From Flavobacterium sp. (GTDB lineage Bacteria > Bacteroidota > Bacteroidia > Flavobacteriales > Flavobacteriaceae): a stretch of DNA of 16,541 nt. The position numbers and the translations under genes were made by a program. Each line of letters starts with the position of its first letter. Within the stretch, counting starts at the first letter, position 1. Positions 1 through 6,789 of this stretch are shown piece after piece. The stretch covers positions 1-16,541 of the forward strand of contig JASLID010000119.1 of NCBI GenBank assembly GCA_030153045.1, read 5' to 3'. The notes under the pieces were generated by a model. That model saw nothing but the letters and a program-made list of their open reading frames with translations. It was not told the DNA's origin and ran no database searches.

Positions 1-63
1 GATTCGAACCTGCGGCCTCCTGCTCCCAAAGCAGGCGCGATAACCGGGCTACGCTACACCCCG
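1..63 (-). tRNA. tRNA-Pro (anticodon TGG), 3' end cut by window edge
   Basis: Read on the minus strand, the sequence begins CGGGGTG (5' acceptor arm). It continues through a D arm (GCGTAGCCCGGTTATCGC), an anticodon arm CCTGC-TTTGGGA-GCAGG and the start of the T arm (GCAGG-TTCGAATC), where the window ends. The anticodon TGG lies at plus positions 26-28 and reads proline codons. The 3' half of the T stem, the 3' acceptor strand and any CCA are outside the window. The gene diverges from trxB. A TATATTTG promoter element sits just upstream at 74-81. Confidence 0.95.
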
Positions 64-73
64 TAATCGGGTG

Positions 74-104
74 CAAATATAAGTTTAAATTTTTCTTTTC
101 AAAA
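74..104 (-). promoter_or_regulatory. Bacteroidetes-type promoter of tRNA-Pro
   Basis: On the minus strand TATATTTG (74-81) matches the Bacteroidetes -7 consensus TAnnTTTG. TTTTG (100-104) lies 18 bases upstream, in the -33 position. The mature tRNA 5' end is at 63, so the predicted transcript start lies only a few bases before the tRNA. Confidence 0.6.
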
Positions 105-111
105 CAAATTT

Positions 112-136
112 CAGAAATAAATTTTATTTATTTCTG
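112..136. repeat. Perfect 11-bp inverted repeat between tRNA-Pro and trxB
   Basis: CAGAAATAAAT (112-122) and ATTTATTTCTG (126-136) are exact reverse complements around a TTT loop. The dyad lies in the divergent intergenic region, outside both predicted core promoters. It has no G+C-rich stem, so a role as terminator is weak. A protein-binding site or chance in AT-rich DNA are both possible. Confidence 0.5.
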
Positions 137-184
137 CATAGTTATTTAGGATTTATTAAGCTGTGAATTTTTTATAATAAAGTT

Positions 185-192
185 TACATTTG
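185..192 (+). promoter_or_regulatory. Putative -7 element of trxB
   Basis: TACATTTG matches TAnnTTTG and lies 24 bases before the trxB ATG. No clear TTG/TTTG -33 element is seen at the usual distance; the nearest is TGTG at 162-165, 19 bases upstream. Confidence 0.5.
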
Positions 193-216
193 CAACTGTA
201 AAAAAATAATCATTAT

Positions 217-1167
217 ATGTCAGATTCAATCGAAAAAATAAAATGCCTTATTATAGGTTCTGGACCTGCGGGTTACACTGCAGCTATTTATGCAGCCAGA
301 GCTAACATGAACCCAGTTTTATATCAAGGGACTCAACCCGGCGGACAATTAACAACAACGAATGAAGTTGAAAACTTCCCAGGTTATCCAGATGGTGTTA
401 CCGGTCCGGAAATGATGGTGCAATTGCAAGAGCAAGCCAAACGTTTCGGAACCGATATTCGTGACGGTTGGGCAACCAAAGTTGATTTTTCAGGAGATAT
501 TCATAAAGTATGGATTAATGATTCTGTCGAATTACACTGTGAAACGGTTATTATTTCTACAGGAGCATCGGCTAAATATTTAGGATTGCCATCAGAACAG
601 CATTACTTAAAAATGGGTGGTGGTGTTTCAGCTTGTGCGATTTGTGATGGGTTTTTCTACCGCAATCAAGAAGTAGTTATCGTTGGAGCAGGGGATAGCG
701 CTTGCGAAGAAGCACATTATTTATCTAAAATGTGTAAAAAAGTAACGATGTTGGTTCGTAGCGAACAGTTTAGAGCTTCTAAAATCATGGAAGAACGCGT
801 TCGTAAAACAGAAAACATCGAAATATTAATGCATACAGATACTGTTGAGGTTCTTGGTGATGGACAAGTTGTTACTGGAGTTAAAGCATTGAATAAATCG
901 ACTCAGGAAGTTATTGAAATTCCTGCGACTGGTTTCTTTGTGGCTATTGGACACAATCCGAACACGGAAATTTTTAAAGAATTTATCACTGTTGATGAAG
1001 TAGGTTATATTATTAATACTCCGGGTTCTTCTAAAACGAATGTTCCAGGTGTTTTTGTTTCTGGTGATGCTGCTGATCATGTGTACAGACAAGCTATTAC
1101 AGCTGCTGGGACAGGTTGTATGGCTGCTTTAGATGCTGAAAGATATTTAGCAGCTAAAGGTCATTAA
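217..1167 (+). CDS. trxB: Thioredoxin reductase (NADPH)
   Basis: Cytosolic FAD enzyme that passes electrons from NADPH to thioredoxin, supporting disulfide reduction and peroxide defence. Visible motifs in order: the FAD-binding GSGPAG at residues 14-19; the redox-active pair CAIC (C140, C143) followed by DG; the NADPH-binding GAGDSA at 157-162, with R181 and R186 downstream as expected for 2'-phosphate recognition; and a C-terminal FAD-contacting GDAAD near 283-287. The length of 316 residues is typical of the low-molecular-weight bacterial class, and no key residue is missing. The ATG at 217 is 24 bases after the TACATTTG element. The gene is monocistronic and ends at a terminator shared with the convergent DUF2807 gene. 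Confidence 0.97.
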   Translation: MSDSIEKIKCLIIGSGPAGYTAAIYAARANMNPVLYQGTQPGGQLTTTNEVENFPGYPDGVTGPEMMVQLQEQAKRFGTDIRDGWATKVDFSGDIHKVWINDSVELHCETVIISTGASAKYLGLPSEQHYLKMGGGVSACAICDGFFYRNQEVVIVGAGDSACEEAHYLSKMCKKVTMLVRSEQFRASKIMEERVRKTENIEILMHTDTVEVLGDGQVVTGVKALNKSTQEVIEIPATGFFVAIGHNPNTEIFKEFITVDEVGYIINTPGSSKTNVPGVFVSGDAADHVYRQAITAAGTGCMAALDAERYLAAKGH

Positions 1168-1183
1168 TAAAAAATATAGTTAT

Positions 1184-1214
1184 AAAAAAAACCACTCATT
1201 TGAGTGGTTTTTTT
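1184..1214. terminator. Bidirectional terminator between trxB and the DUF2807 gene
   Basis: ACCACTCA (1191-1198) pairs with TGAGTGGT (1201-1208) around a TT loop. An A-tract upstream and a T-tract downstream extend the stem and give both strands a run of U. It serves trxB on plus and the convergent gene on minus. Confidence 0.85.
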
Positions 1215-1230
1215 ATTCCTTTATATTGCA

Positions 1231-2067
1231 TTATATTTTTGACTTTTTATACAACGAAGCATCATCACCAAATTTTTTAACTTCAATTTTTGGTTCTCCA
1301 TAAATAGAAACTTCACTTTTTCCTAAGGCAGTGATTGAAAGGGTTCCATCAGTGTGAACACTGCAATTTGTATTTCCTTCTGTGGTAAGGTTTAATAATT
1401 TAGAAGTAAGACCTTTTCCTGTATATGTAGCGCTATTGTCTAAACGAAGTTTCATTTCAACAACATCACCTTGAATTACTGCATTTGATTTTTGATACAT
1501 GTCAAATTTTAATTTATTGGCTGAAATTGTTGCTTTTATATCGGCATTTTTACTCATTTCTACCGAAGCTTCGTTGCTTTTTAAATTTAATTCTACTTTT
1601 GATTTGTCGTTTGAAAGCAGAGAGAAATTAGGTGAGTTGACAATTAAATAACTTTTAGAATAATCATATGTTTTGATAGTGATATTTTCTAAATTCATTC
1701 CTTGCGTTACATTCAATTTAGCTTCATGTTTAACTAAAACCAGTTTTAAACTATCTGTGTAAACGACTCTAATTTCAAATTTTTTGAATGAAGAGATTTC
1801 TTTATTTGTATTTAAACGCAACGTGGTACCATAAACCTTGTGATCTATTGCAACATGCAAATTTTCATCAGCTTCAATTTCGATACTATTTTTATCACCT
1901 TTTGTTAGAAAAACCTCTACGTTATCTTCTATCTCAATTTGATCAAAAGCCCCTGTTTCATGCTTTTCAGTAGTAACAATTTTAGTTCCTTTTACTTTTT
2001 CTTTCTTTTGAGCAAAGGTTAGGGAAGTACATAAAATGGCAATTAGTAGGAATGTAATTTTTTTCAT
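1231..2067 (-). CDS. Secreted DUF2807 (GIN-domain) protein
   Basis: Predicted exported protein of the DUF2807 type ('putative auto-transporter adhesin, head GIN domain'), a beta-helix-like domain common in Bacteroidetes; molecular function unproven. The open frame extends 7 codons upstream to 2088, but the start at 2067 is preferred for two reasons. It begins a clean signal peptide (MKKITFLLIAILCTSLTFAQ, likely cut before the Gln), and the -7 promoter element lies at 2088-2095, so the upstream ATG would not be transcribed. After the signal comes a short Lys-rich segment, then 'FDQIEIEDNVEVFLTKGD', the usual opening of the family, followed by alternating short beta strands to the C-terminus. 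It sits downstream of the envelope cluster but is separated from it by a terminator, so it is probably expressed independently. Confidence 0.8.
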   Translation of the reverse strand: MKKITFLLIAILCTSLTFAQKKEKVKGTKIVTTEKHETGAFDQIEIEDNVEVFLTKGDKNSIEIEADENLHVAIDHKVYGTTLRLNTNKEISSFKKFEIRVVYTDSLKLVLVKHEAKLNVTQGMNLENITIKTYDYSKSYLIVNSPNFSLLSNDKSKVELNLKSNEASVEMSKNADIKATISANKLKFDMYQKSNAVIQGDVVEMKLRLDNSATYTGKGLTSKLLNLTTEGNTNCSVHTDGTLSITALGKSEVSIYGEPKIEVKKFGDDASLYKKSKI

Positions 2068-2087
2068 TTCGTAGTATTTGGTTTCCA

Positions 2088-2095
2088 CAAATATA
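2088..2095 (-). promoter_or_regulatory. -7 element for the secreted DUF2807 gene
   Basis: Minus strand TATATTTG matches TAnnTTTG, 20 bases before the chosen ATG. A TTG (2111-2113) lies 15 bases upstream, slightly closer than usual. The element abuts the T-tract of the preceding terminator. Confidence 0.55.
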
Positions 2096-2128
2096 AAAAA
2101 ATCATTCGCCCAACGACGAATGATTTTT
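2096..2128 (-). terminator. Terminator ending the envelope-stress operon
   Basis: ATCATTCG (2101-2108) and CGAATGAT (2117-2124) form an 8-bp stem with an 8-base loop. Runs of A and T flank it on both sides. Minus-strand transcripts from the DUF2807 lipoprotein gene would end in seven U before reaching the next promoter. Confidence 0.75.
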
Positions 2129-2151
2129 ATTATTTACAACTATTTTATTTT

Positions 2152-2892
2152 TTAATTTAAATCTACACTTCCGCCAGAGCTTTCCTCTTTATTAATTTTT
2201 TGAGGTGCCTTAACATAGTCTATACTGCTTCCGCTTGATGCTTTAGCTTTTAAAGACACAATAGGGTTAACTATTGTGCTACTTCCGCTTGTGCTTTGTG
2301 AAGTAACATCATTCGACATTAATTTTTCGGCGTTAATTGTACTTCCACTTGAAGAAGCTGTTGAAACTTCCAAAGCTTTTCCTTCAGCATTAATAGTACT
2401 GCCACTTGTAGACTCTAAAGTTACTTTGTCTGATTCTACATTTGCTTCCAGTTTACTTCCGCTGCTAGATTTTAAATGAATATCAGTGCTTTTTATAGTG
2501 TTTTTTGTAATTAAATAAGAACCACTTGTTGTTTCTAATACATCAACTTTTGGTAAATTTACTTTTATTGTTTTAGATGCTACATTGTTGTACTCGTTGT
2601 ATTTTGATGAAATTTTTAAGGTTCCATTTTCAACAACTGTTGTAATTCCTTCTTGTACATTATCATCGGCAACAACTGTAACCTGAGTTTTGTCTGATTG
2701 AACCACTTCGCAATCTAAACCACGACTTACTTCAATTTTAGTAAAATTAGATACATTTCTTTCTTTCGATACTACATTTCCACTTCCAGTAACGCTTTCC
2801 CCAAAAGCCTTCTCTAGTTTACATGAATTAAATAGCAATGCTATACATGCAGCAATCACTATTTTCACTAAATGAACCATTAATTTTATCAT
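2152..2892 (-). CDS. DUF2807 lipoprotein with SGS-repeat beta-helix
   Basis: Predicted lipoprotein of the DUF2807/GIN family. Residues 1-24 form a signal with lipobox LFNSC; Cys24 would be lipidated. The body opens with 'GSGNVVSKERNVSNFTKIEV', typical of the family. From residue 120 on, a (S/T)SGS motif recurs with the central Gly at 124, 145, 164, 183, 203, 221 and finally 240 (SSGGS). The spacing of 18-21 residues is what a stacked beta-helix rung would give, and STINAE occurs twice. M5 (12 bases downstream) is an alternative start. The gene follows the M23 protein by 27 bases in the same direction and has a terminator after it, so it is likely the last gene of the operon. Its role is unknown; envelope scaffold or sensing partner of PspC is an inference. 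Confidence 0.85.
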   Translation of the reverse strand: MIKLMVHLVKIVIAACIALLFNSCKLEKAFGESVTGSGNVVSKERNVSNFTKIEVSRGLDCEVVQSDKTQVTVVADDNVQEGITTVVENGTLKISSKYNEYNNVASKTIKVNLPKVDVLETTSGSYLITKNTIKSTDIHLKSSSGSKLEANVESDKVTLESTSGSTINAEGKALEVSTASSSGSTINAEKLMSNDVTSQSTSGSSTIVNPIVSLKAKASSGSSIDYVKAPQKINKEESSGGSVDLN

Positions 2893-2919
2893 AACTATTA
2901 TGTTTTAAATTGTGTTTGT

Positions 2920-3996
2920 TTATTTGCTTTGAATGATGTCGCCGGTATTTACAGCTCCTTTTTTAATTTCTTTTTTTACTGAACCTAAAATTAAGTCAAA
3001 ATTATTGAAATAGGAAGGAATTCCTTCGGCATCATGATTGATATTGTTTCTGATTTCAAAATGCAAATGCGGGAAAAAGGAACTTCCTGAAGTTCCAATG
3101 GAACCTACTTTTTGACCTGCTTTTACCTTGTTACCCACTTTTAAATCACTTGAACTTAAGTTTTTTAAATGGCCGTACATACTATATACATTTTCACTGT
3201 GTTTGATGACAACATAATTTCCGTATAAGGCCAATGGATTGGTTTTTAGCGATGGAATATCGAAAGTTTTATCGTCCTTTTGATTGGTTTCTATAGCTAC
3301 AATTTCTCCATTAGCAACAGCTACAACGTCGTTTCCAAATCCAAACCAGTCTGAGTTGTTTTCGCCTTTATTCAAAAATTGCTTGTTTTCTGAATTCAAT
3401 ACCACAAAATCATAAGCATATCGCATGAAATTTCCAGTAAACCCTAATTGATGAATAGGCACAAATTCGTAATTAAAACGTCTGTGATGCGAATTCAAAT
3501 CGTGACCATCATAAACCAATAATTTGCTTTTAAGAGGCAAAACGTAATCTACAACTTGATTGTAATCTTTCGGAATTACCACATTTTTAACTTCAATAGT
3601 GTTATTGAAAGTAAAGGTGTATTCTAGTTTAGCAGTTTCTGAAACTACTTCTGCAAATGGATTAAACAACAAGCTTTTTGAAACACCATTCCATTGAATT
3701 TCTGGAATGGTGTATATACTTGGAGCTGTTCCGTTATTGTCTAAGAACTTTTGTTGAATTAGTTGGTCTTTCTTGTCAAATAACTTTACTTCTAAACGTG
3801 TTAATTTTAATGTGTCCTTTGAATTGTTTTCAATGATGAAATCAAAATTCAAACTGTAAGCATTATTTATTTTTTCCTTTAAAGGGCTTTCCGGATGATG
3901 TACAATTTTGACATTGTTTTGAGCCATTACGGACATCCCGAATAATAAGGCGAATAAAGAAAAGGATTGATTGATTTTTTGATTGATGATTTTCAT
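2920..3996 (-). CDS. M23-type (LytM) metallopeptidase-like envelope protein
   Basis: Exported protein with a C-terminal peptidase M23 domain, a family that usually cuts peptidoglycan cross-bridges. A signal peptide spans roughly residues 1-26 (ending SVMAQ). Residues 27-150 form a beta-rich N-terminal domain of unknown role. The M23 part covers about 160-345: YGHL with H276, and HLHFEIR with H310 and H312, are intact. D196 occupies the conserved Asp position in RYAYDF, but the first zinc-ligand His of the usual HxxxD is Arg192. This may be a subfamily variant or may mean loss of catalysis. The start follows the PspC stop by 6 bases, so co-translation or co-transcription is likely. Placement beside PspC and DUF2807 suggests a role in cell-wall response, by inference. 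Confidence 0.85.
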   Translation of the reverse strand: MKIINQKINQSFSLFALLFGMSVMAQNNVKIVHHPESPLKEKINNAYSLNFDFIIENNSKDTLKLTRLEVKLFDKKDQLIQQKFLDNNGTAPSIYTIPEIQWNGVSKSLLFNPFAEVVSETAKLEYTFTFNNTIEVKNVVIPKDYNQVVDYVLPLKSKLLVYDGHDLNSHHRRFNYEFVPIHQLGFTGNFMRYAYDFVVLNSENKQFLNKGENNSDWFGFGNDVVAVANGEIVAIETNQKDDKTFDIPSLKTNPLALYGNYVVIKHSENVYSMYGHLKNLSSSDLKVGNKVKAGQKVGSIGTSGSSFFPHLHFEIRNNINHDAEGIPSYFNNFDLILGSVKKEIKKGAVNTGDIIQSK

Positions 3997-4002
3997 TTCA
4001 GA

Positions 4003-5712
4003 TTACTTCGTTTTGATAATTATACCGTCTTCGCTAATCTTTAATTCTTTAATTTCTTTTGAATTTGAGATTACTGTGTCGTTTTCAATTTTCACACCGT
4101 CTTCATTGATGATAATGTTTGATTCATTGTCCCATTCGTCATCATCATTTTCTTCTGGAGGGCAATTTAAACAGTTGACTTTGTCATTGCCTACTTTGTA
4201 CGAATAATTTTTGAAATCATGGTTTAAATCGAAAAAGTCACTGTCTGAACGATCGTATTGACCTACTGATTCATCTGGTTTAAGTATAGTCCCTTTAGGA
4301 ACATATAAGTAAATCGTAACTTCTTGTCCGCGAAATTTGCTTTTTACATCAGTTAGGAAATAATTATCTAAGATCAATTTATTGCCTTCGATTTTGAATC
4401 CGTAATTGATTTTTTCAGCTCTTTGTTTTGCTTCCGAGAATGATCTTCCGTTTGCATTTTTTTCAATTTGAATGTAAGGAAGCTTTTCTTCAGTTGGTAA
4501 AACTTCAAATTCAACTTCGTTAGAATAAATTAAATCCTGTCCTGTAGAATCTTGAACCAATTTAAACTCATCTCTGTTATGAATATTTTTTGTGAAATAA
4601 TCATTGTGTCTAAACTTGATGTAAAGCGTATCCGTTGGCTCGATGTTAATCGTAGCTTTTTCTACAGATTTATTGTCAAAAGCCACTTCTGAAGCTTGAC
4701 GAATACCTATGGTGATTAAAATTCCCACTGCAATAATCCAAACAGCTAACAATGTGTATTTTGCAATACTTCCAATTGATTTCAAATTGTTTACTAAAAT
4801 TTTTAATCCTAAAAGTAATAAGAAGAAAAACGGAATTCCAACAGCTAAGAAAAACAATAAGCTAATAAACCACATAGAAGTGTTTGTGTAGTTGAATGTA
4901 TTAAAATAATCCAACCAAGGCACATTCATGTATGATGTTGATCCTAATGTAAATAAGCTAATCAATAGTCCAATGATGGTACTTGAAGCAATTAAAATCA
5001 TAAAAACTCCTATAACTTTAGCAAATACTTTCATGATCGATACAATGACATCTCCAAGAGAACTACCTATTTTTCCAGCAGCATTTCCTACTTGATTTCC
5101 CATTTTCCCGTAGTCGGCATTTTTAAATTTGTCCGATACGTTTTCAAATTCTTCCTTTACTTTTTTCTCGATATTAGAAATGTTGATAGGTTCACCTTTC
5201 ATTTCTAGTTTTTCTGAAGTGGTTACTGCTTCAGGAGTTACCGCCCATAAAATAATGTAAGCTAAAATTCCTGTACCGAAACCAGCAAAAACAAGCAGTA
5301 CTAAAATGATTCTAATCCATACTGGATCAATACCAAAGTAATGTCCTAAACCAGAAGCTACACCTCCAATAATACCTGACTCTTTATCGCGGTATAGTTT
5401 TTTAGAACGAGTTGAAGTTGAAGTATAATTCATTTGACCTGTATTGTCATCTTCAATTTTATAGTCTTCTGGTTGTCCCATAACGGCTATAACATCGTCG
5501 ATATCTTTTAAGCCAAGAACTTGTTTTTCGCTTGTTAATTTTTCAGAAAAAAGTTCCGAAATTCTACTTTCAATGTCGTTCATGATTTCATCACGACCTT
5601 CGTTTGAAAGTGATCGCTTTATAGCATCAAAATAGCGATTTAGTTTTTGATAGGCGTCTTCATCTATGTGAAAGAAAAAACCTCCTAAATTCATATTAAC
5701 TGTTTTGTTCAT
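4003..5712 (-). CDS. PspC-domain membrane protein with N-terminal HAAS-like region
   Basis: Large inner-membrane protein. Residues about 13-85 form a soluble helical region ('YQKLNRYFDAIKRSL...IMNDIESRISELF...VMGQPEDY') resembling the HAAS/DUF1700 type often paired with PadR regulators. Residues about 105-162 are a clear PspC domain (LYRDKESGIIGGVASGLGHY, then a hydrophobic pair ending ILWAVTP). Further hydrophobic segments lie near 222-257, 280-303 and 316-336. The C-terminal region from about 345 is beta-rich, presumably extracytoplasmic, and holds a CxxC pair (C514, C517), an acidic stretch (520-530), and a repeat-like tail (GVKIENDT / GIIIKTK). The whole looks like a membrane-stress sensor of the Psp/Lia kind. 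It follows the PadR gene by 5 bases, strongly suggesting that the two are partners. The exact signal sensed cannot be read from sequence. Confidence 0.9.
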   Translation of the reverse strand: MNKTVNMNLGGFFFHIDEDAYQKLNRYFDAIKRSLSNEGRDEIMNDIESRISELFSEKLTSEKQVLGLKDIDDVIAVMGQPEDYKIEDDNTGQMNYTSTSTRSKKLYRDKESGIIGGVASGLGHYFGIDPVWIRIILVLLVFAGFGTGILAYIILWAVTPEAVTTSEKLEMKGEPINISNIEKKVKEEFENVSDKFKNADYGKMGNQVGNAAGKIGSSLGDVIVSIMKVFAKVIGVFMILIASSTIIGLLISLFTLGSTSYMNVPWLDYFNTFNYTNTSMWFISLLFFLAVGIPFFFLLLLGLKILVNNLKSIGSIAKYTLLAVWIIAVGILITIGIRQASEVAFDNKSVEKATINIEPTDTLYIKFRHNDYFTKNIHNRDEFKLVQDSTGQDLIYSNEVEFEVLPTEEKLPYIQIEKNANGRSFSEAKQRAEKINYGFKIEGNKLILDNYFLTDVKSKFRGQEVTIYLYVPKGTILKPDESVGQYDRSDSDFFDLNHDFKNYSYKVGNDKVNCLNCPPEENDDDEWDNESNIIINEDGVKIENDTVISNSKEIKELKISEDGIIIKTK

Positions 5713-5717
5713 GGCTA

Positions 5718-6050
5718 TTAGTTTTGTATAGTTGTTATAATATTTACTGCATCAGACAATTCGGTCCAAGTGCTATTTAATTCTTTTAAAAAATCTTTAC
5801 CTTCCTCTGTTAAACCGTAATATTTTCGTGGTGGACCAGAGGTCGATTCTTCCCAACGATAGTTGAGTAGTCCGTCGTTTTTAAGTCTAGTTAGTAGCGG
5901 ATAAACGGTTCCCTCAACTACTAGTAGCTTTGCGTTTTTCAAGGTGTCAAGTATTTCAGAAGTATATGCATCTTTCTCTTTTAAGACTGATAATATACAA
6001 AATTCTAATACTCCTTTACGCATCTGAGCTTTTGTGTTCTCAATGTTCAT
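5718..6050 (-). CDS. PadR-family transcriptional regulator
   Basis: Short winged-helix repressor type of 110 residues (the PadR-s2 size class), cytosolic, usually a dimer. The HTH core reads from 'KGVLEFCILSVLKEKDAYTSEIL', through the recognition region EGTVYPLLTRLKNDGLL (46-62), to the wing GPPRKYYGLTEEG (72-84), all hallmark PadR sequence. A short C-terminal helix would dimerise. It sits 5 bases upstream of the PspC gene and 78 bases downstream of the DUF4870 gene. I see no TAnnTTTG element in that 78-base gap, so it is probably read from the DUF4870 promoter. Autoregulation of the cluster through the dyad at 6644-6681 is a reasonable inference. No effector-binding site can be named. Confidence 0.93.
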   Translation of the reverse strand: MNIENTKAQMRKGVLEFCILSVLKEKDAYTSEILDTLKNAKLLVVEGTVYPLLTRLKNDGLLNYRWEESTSGPPRKYYGLTEEGKDFLKELNSTWTELSDAVNIITTIQN

Positions 6051-6128
6051 AGGATTTCTTTTTTTTGGATTAAACTGTTCATTTTTTGATTTAACTTGAT
6101 TGATTGTGATTGTTGATGATTGAAACTT

Positions 6129-6593
6129 TTATTTTAGAAATGGAATCGTCATAGGATATTTAAAATATTCACCTTCATTGCTTTTTACAGCAGCATAAAT
6201 GATAAGAAAGAATTCGGCTACTTTCATAAGACCAAATAAAACGATCGACATTATAGCTACAGTTAAAACTCCAGTAATGTTTCCAGAAGCTAATTTCTCA
6301 ATGATGAAATCTCCATTTTCAATTTGATCAAAACTTACGTTATTAAAAACTGAGTAAATCAAACTTGGAATTGAAATAAGTAATAATACGATTGAATACA
6401 ATAAAATACTTAACTGAAAATTTAAAGCTTGTTTACCATTATGGTTTATAAATTCAGATGACTCTTTTTTGCTTCCCCATAATATAGTTGGCAATATATA
6501 ATTTCCAAAAGGGATAAAATATTTTGTCAAAGTACTCAAGTGAATGAATGAAGAATAATTTTTTTCGTTACTTTTTACTGTTAATGTTTCCAT
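6129..6593 (-). CDS. DUF4870 (Tic20-like) membrane protein
   Basis: Small integral membrane protein of 154 residues. The family signature FINHNGKQALNFQ (48-60) follows a first hydrophobic segment (about 20-40, 'LTKYFIPFGNYILPTILWG'). Two long hydrophobic segments follow at about 61-83 and 106-136, and the end carries 'NEGEYFKYPMTIPFLK', also typical. The DUF4870 family has no established biochemical role. It is first in a run of five minus-strand genes and has the only convincing promoter ahead of them (6666-6699), so it is likely the leading cistron of the PadR/PspC cluster. Confidence 0.88.
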   Translation of the reverse strand: METLTVKSNEKNYSSFIHLSTLTKYFIPFGNYILPTILWGSKKESSEFINHNGKQALNFQLSILLYSIVLLLISIPSLIYSVFNNVSFDQIENGDFIIEKLASGNITGVLTVAIMSIVLFGLMKVAEFFLIIYAAVKSNEGEYFKYPMTIPFLK

Positions 6594-6643
6594 GATTTTT
6601 TGATTTTAAAGTTGTGATTGATGTTAAACTTAATAATACTTTC

Positions 6644-6681
6644 TTTAGACTATTAATTTCTTATACAAAGATAAGTCTAAA
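6644..6681. promoter_or_regulatory. Candidate operator: TTTAGACT-N22-AGTCTAAA dyad
   Basis: Two perfect 8-base arms, TTTAGACT (6644-6651) and AGTCTAAA (6674-6681), face each other with 22 bases between them. Arm centres are 30 bp apart, about three helical turns. The minus-strand -7 element (6666-6673) lies between the arms, directly beside one of them, and the expected transcript start (near 6659) is also between them. The position suits repression; PadR (5718-6050) is the obvious candidate ligand, but this is inference. Confidence 0.45.
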
Positions 6682-6699
6682 AAAAGGTATTATGCAAAA
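6666..6699 (-). promoter_or_regulatory. Promoter of the DUF4870-PadR-PspC operon
   Basis: On minus, TTTTG (6695-6699) lies 21 bases upstream of TATCTTTG (6666-6673), a full match to the Bacteroidetes TTTG / TAnnTTTG arrangement. The predicted leader is about 65 bases long before the DUF4870 ATG. Confidence 0.7.
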
Positions 6700-6789
6700 C
6701 AAAGTACCTAAAATTAACATAATTTTAACAAATAAAATTATTATGTATGCATAGTATTTATTTGTATATTAGCAAAAAAATCAAGTATT

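Noticed and set aside
826..1092. Long antisense open frame inside trxB (also similar ones inside dnaJ, the activator and the TIGR01777 gene).
   Set aside because: Shadows of clear genes, with no promoter and no recognisable protein features.
2068..2088. Upstream in-frame ATG of the secreted DUF2807 gene.
   Set aside because: It lies at the -7 promoter box and would put seven polar residues ahead of a perfect signal peptide.
6685..6709. AGGTA-N15-TACCT dyad overlapping the -33 element of the DUF4870 promoter, and a GG...GC pair resembling sigma-54 on the minus strand.
   Set aside because: The dyad arms are only 5 bases. The GG and GC are 11 bases apart, not 10, and the flanking consensus is poor.
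6719..6741. ATAATTTTA/TAAAATTAT inverted repeat in the DUF4870/DUF4442 divergent region.
   Set aside because: Built only from A and T in a very AT-rich stretch, so likely chance.
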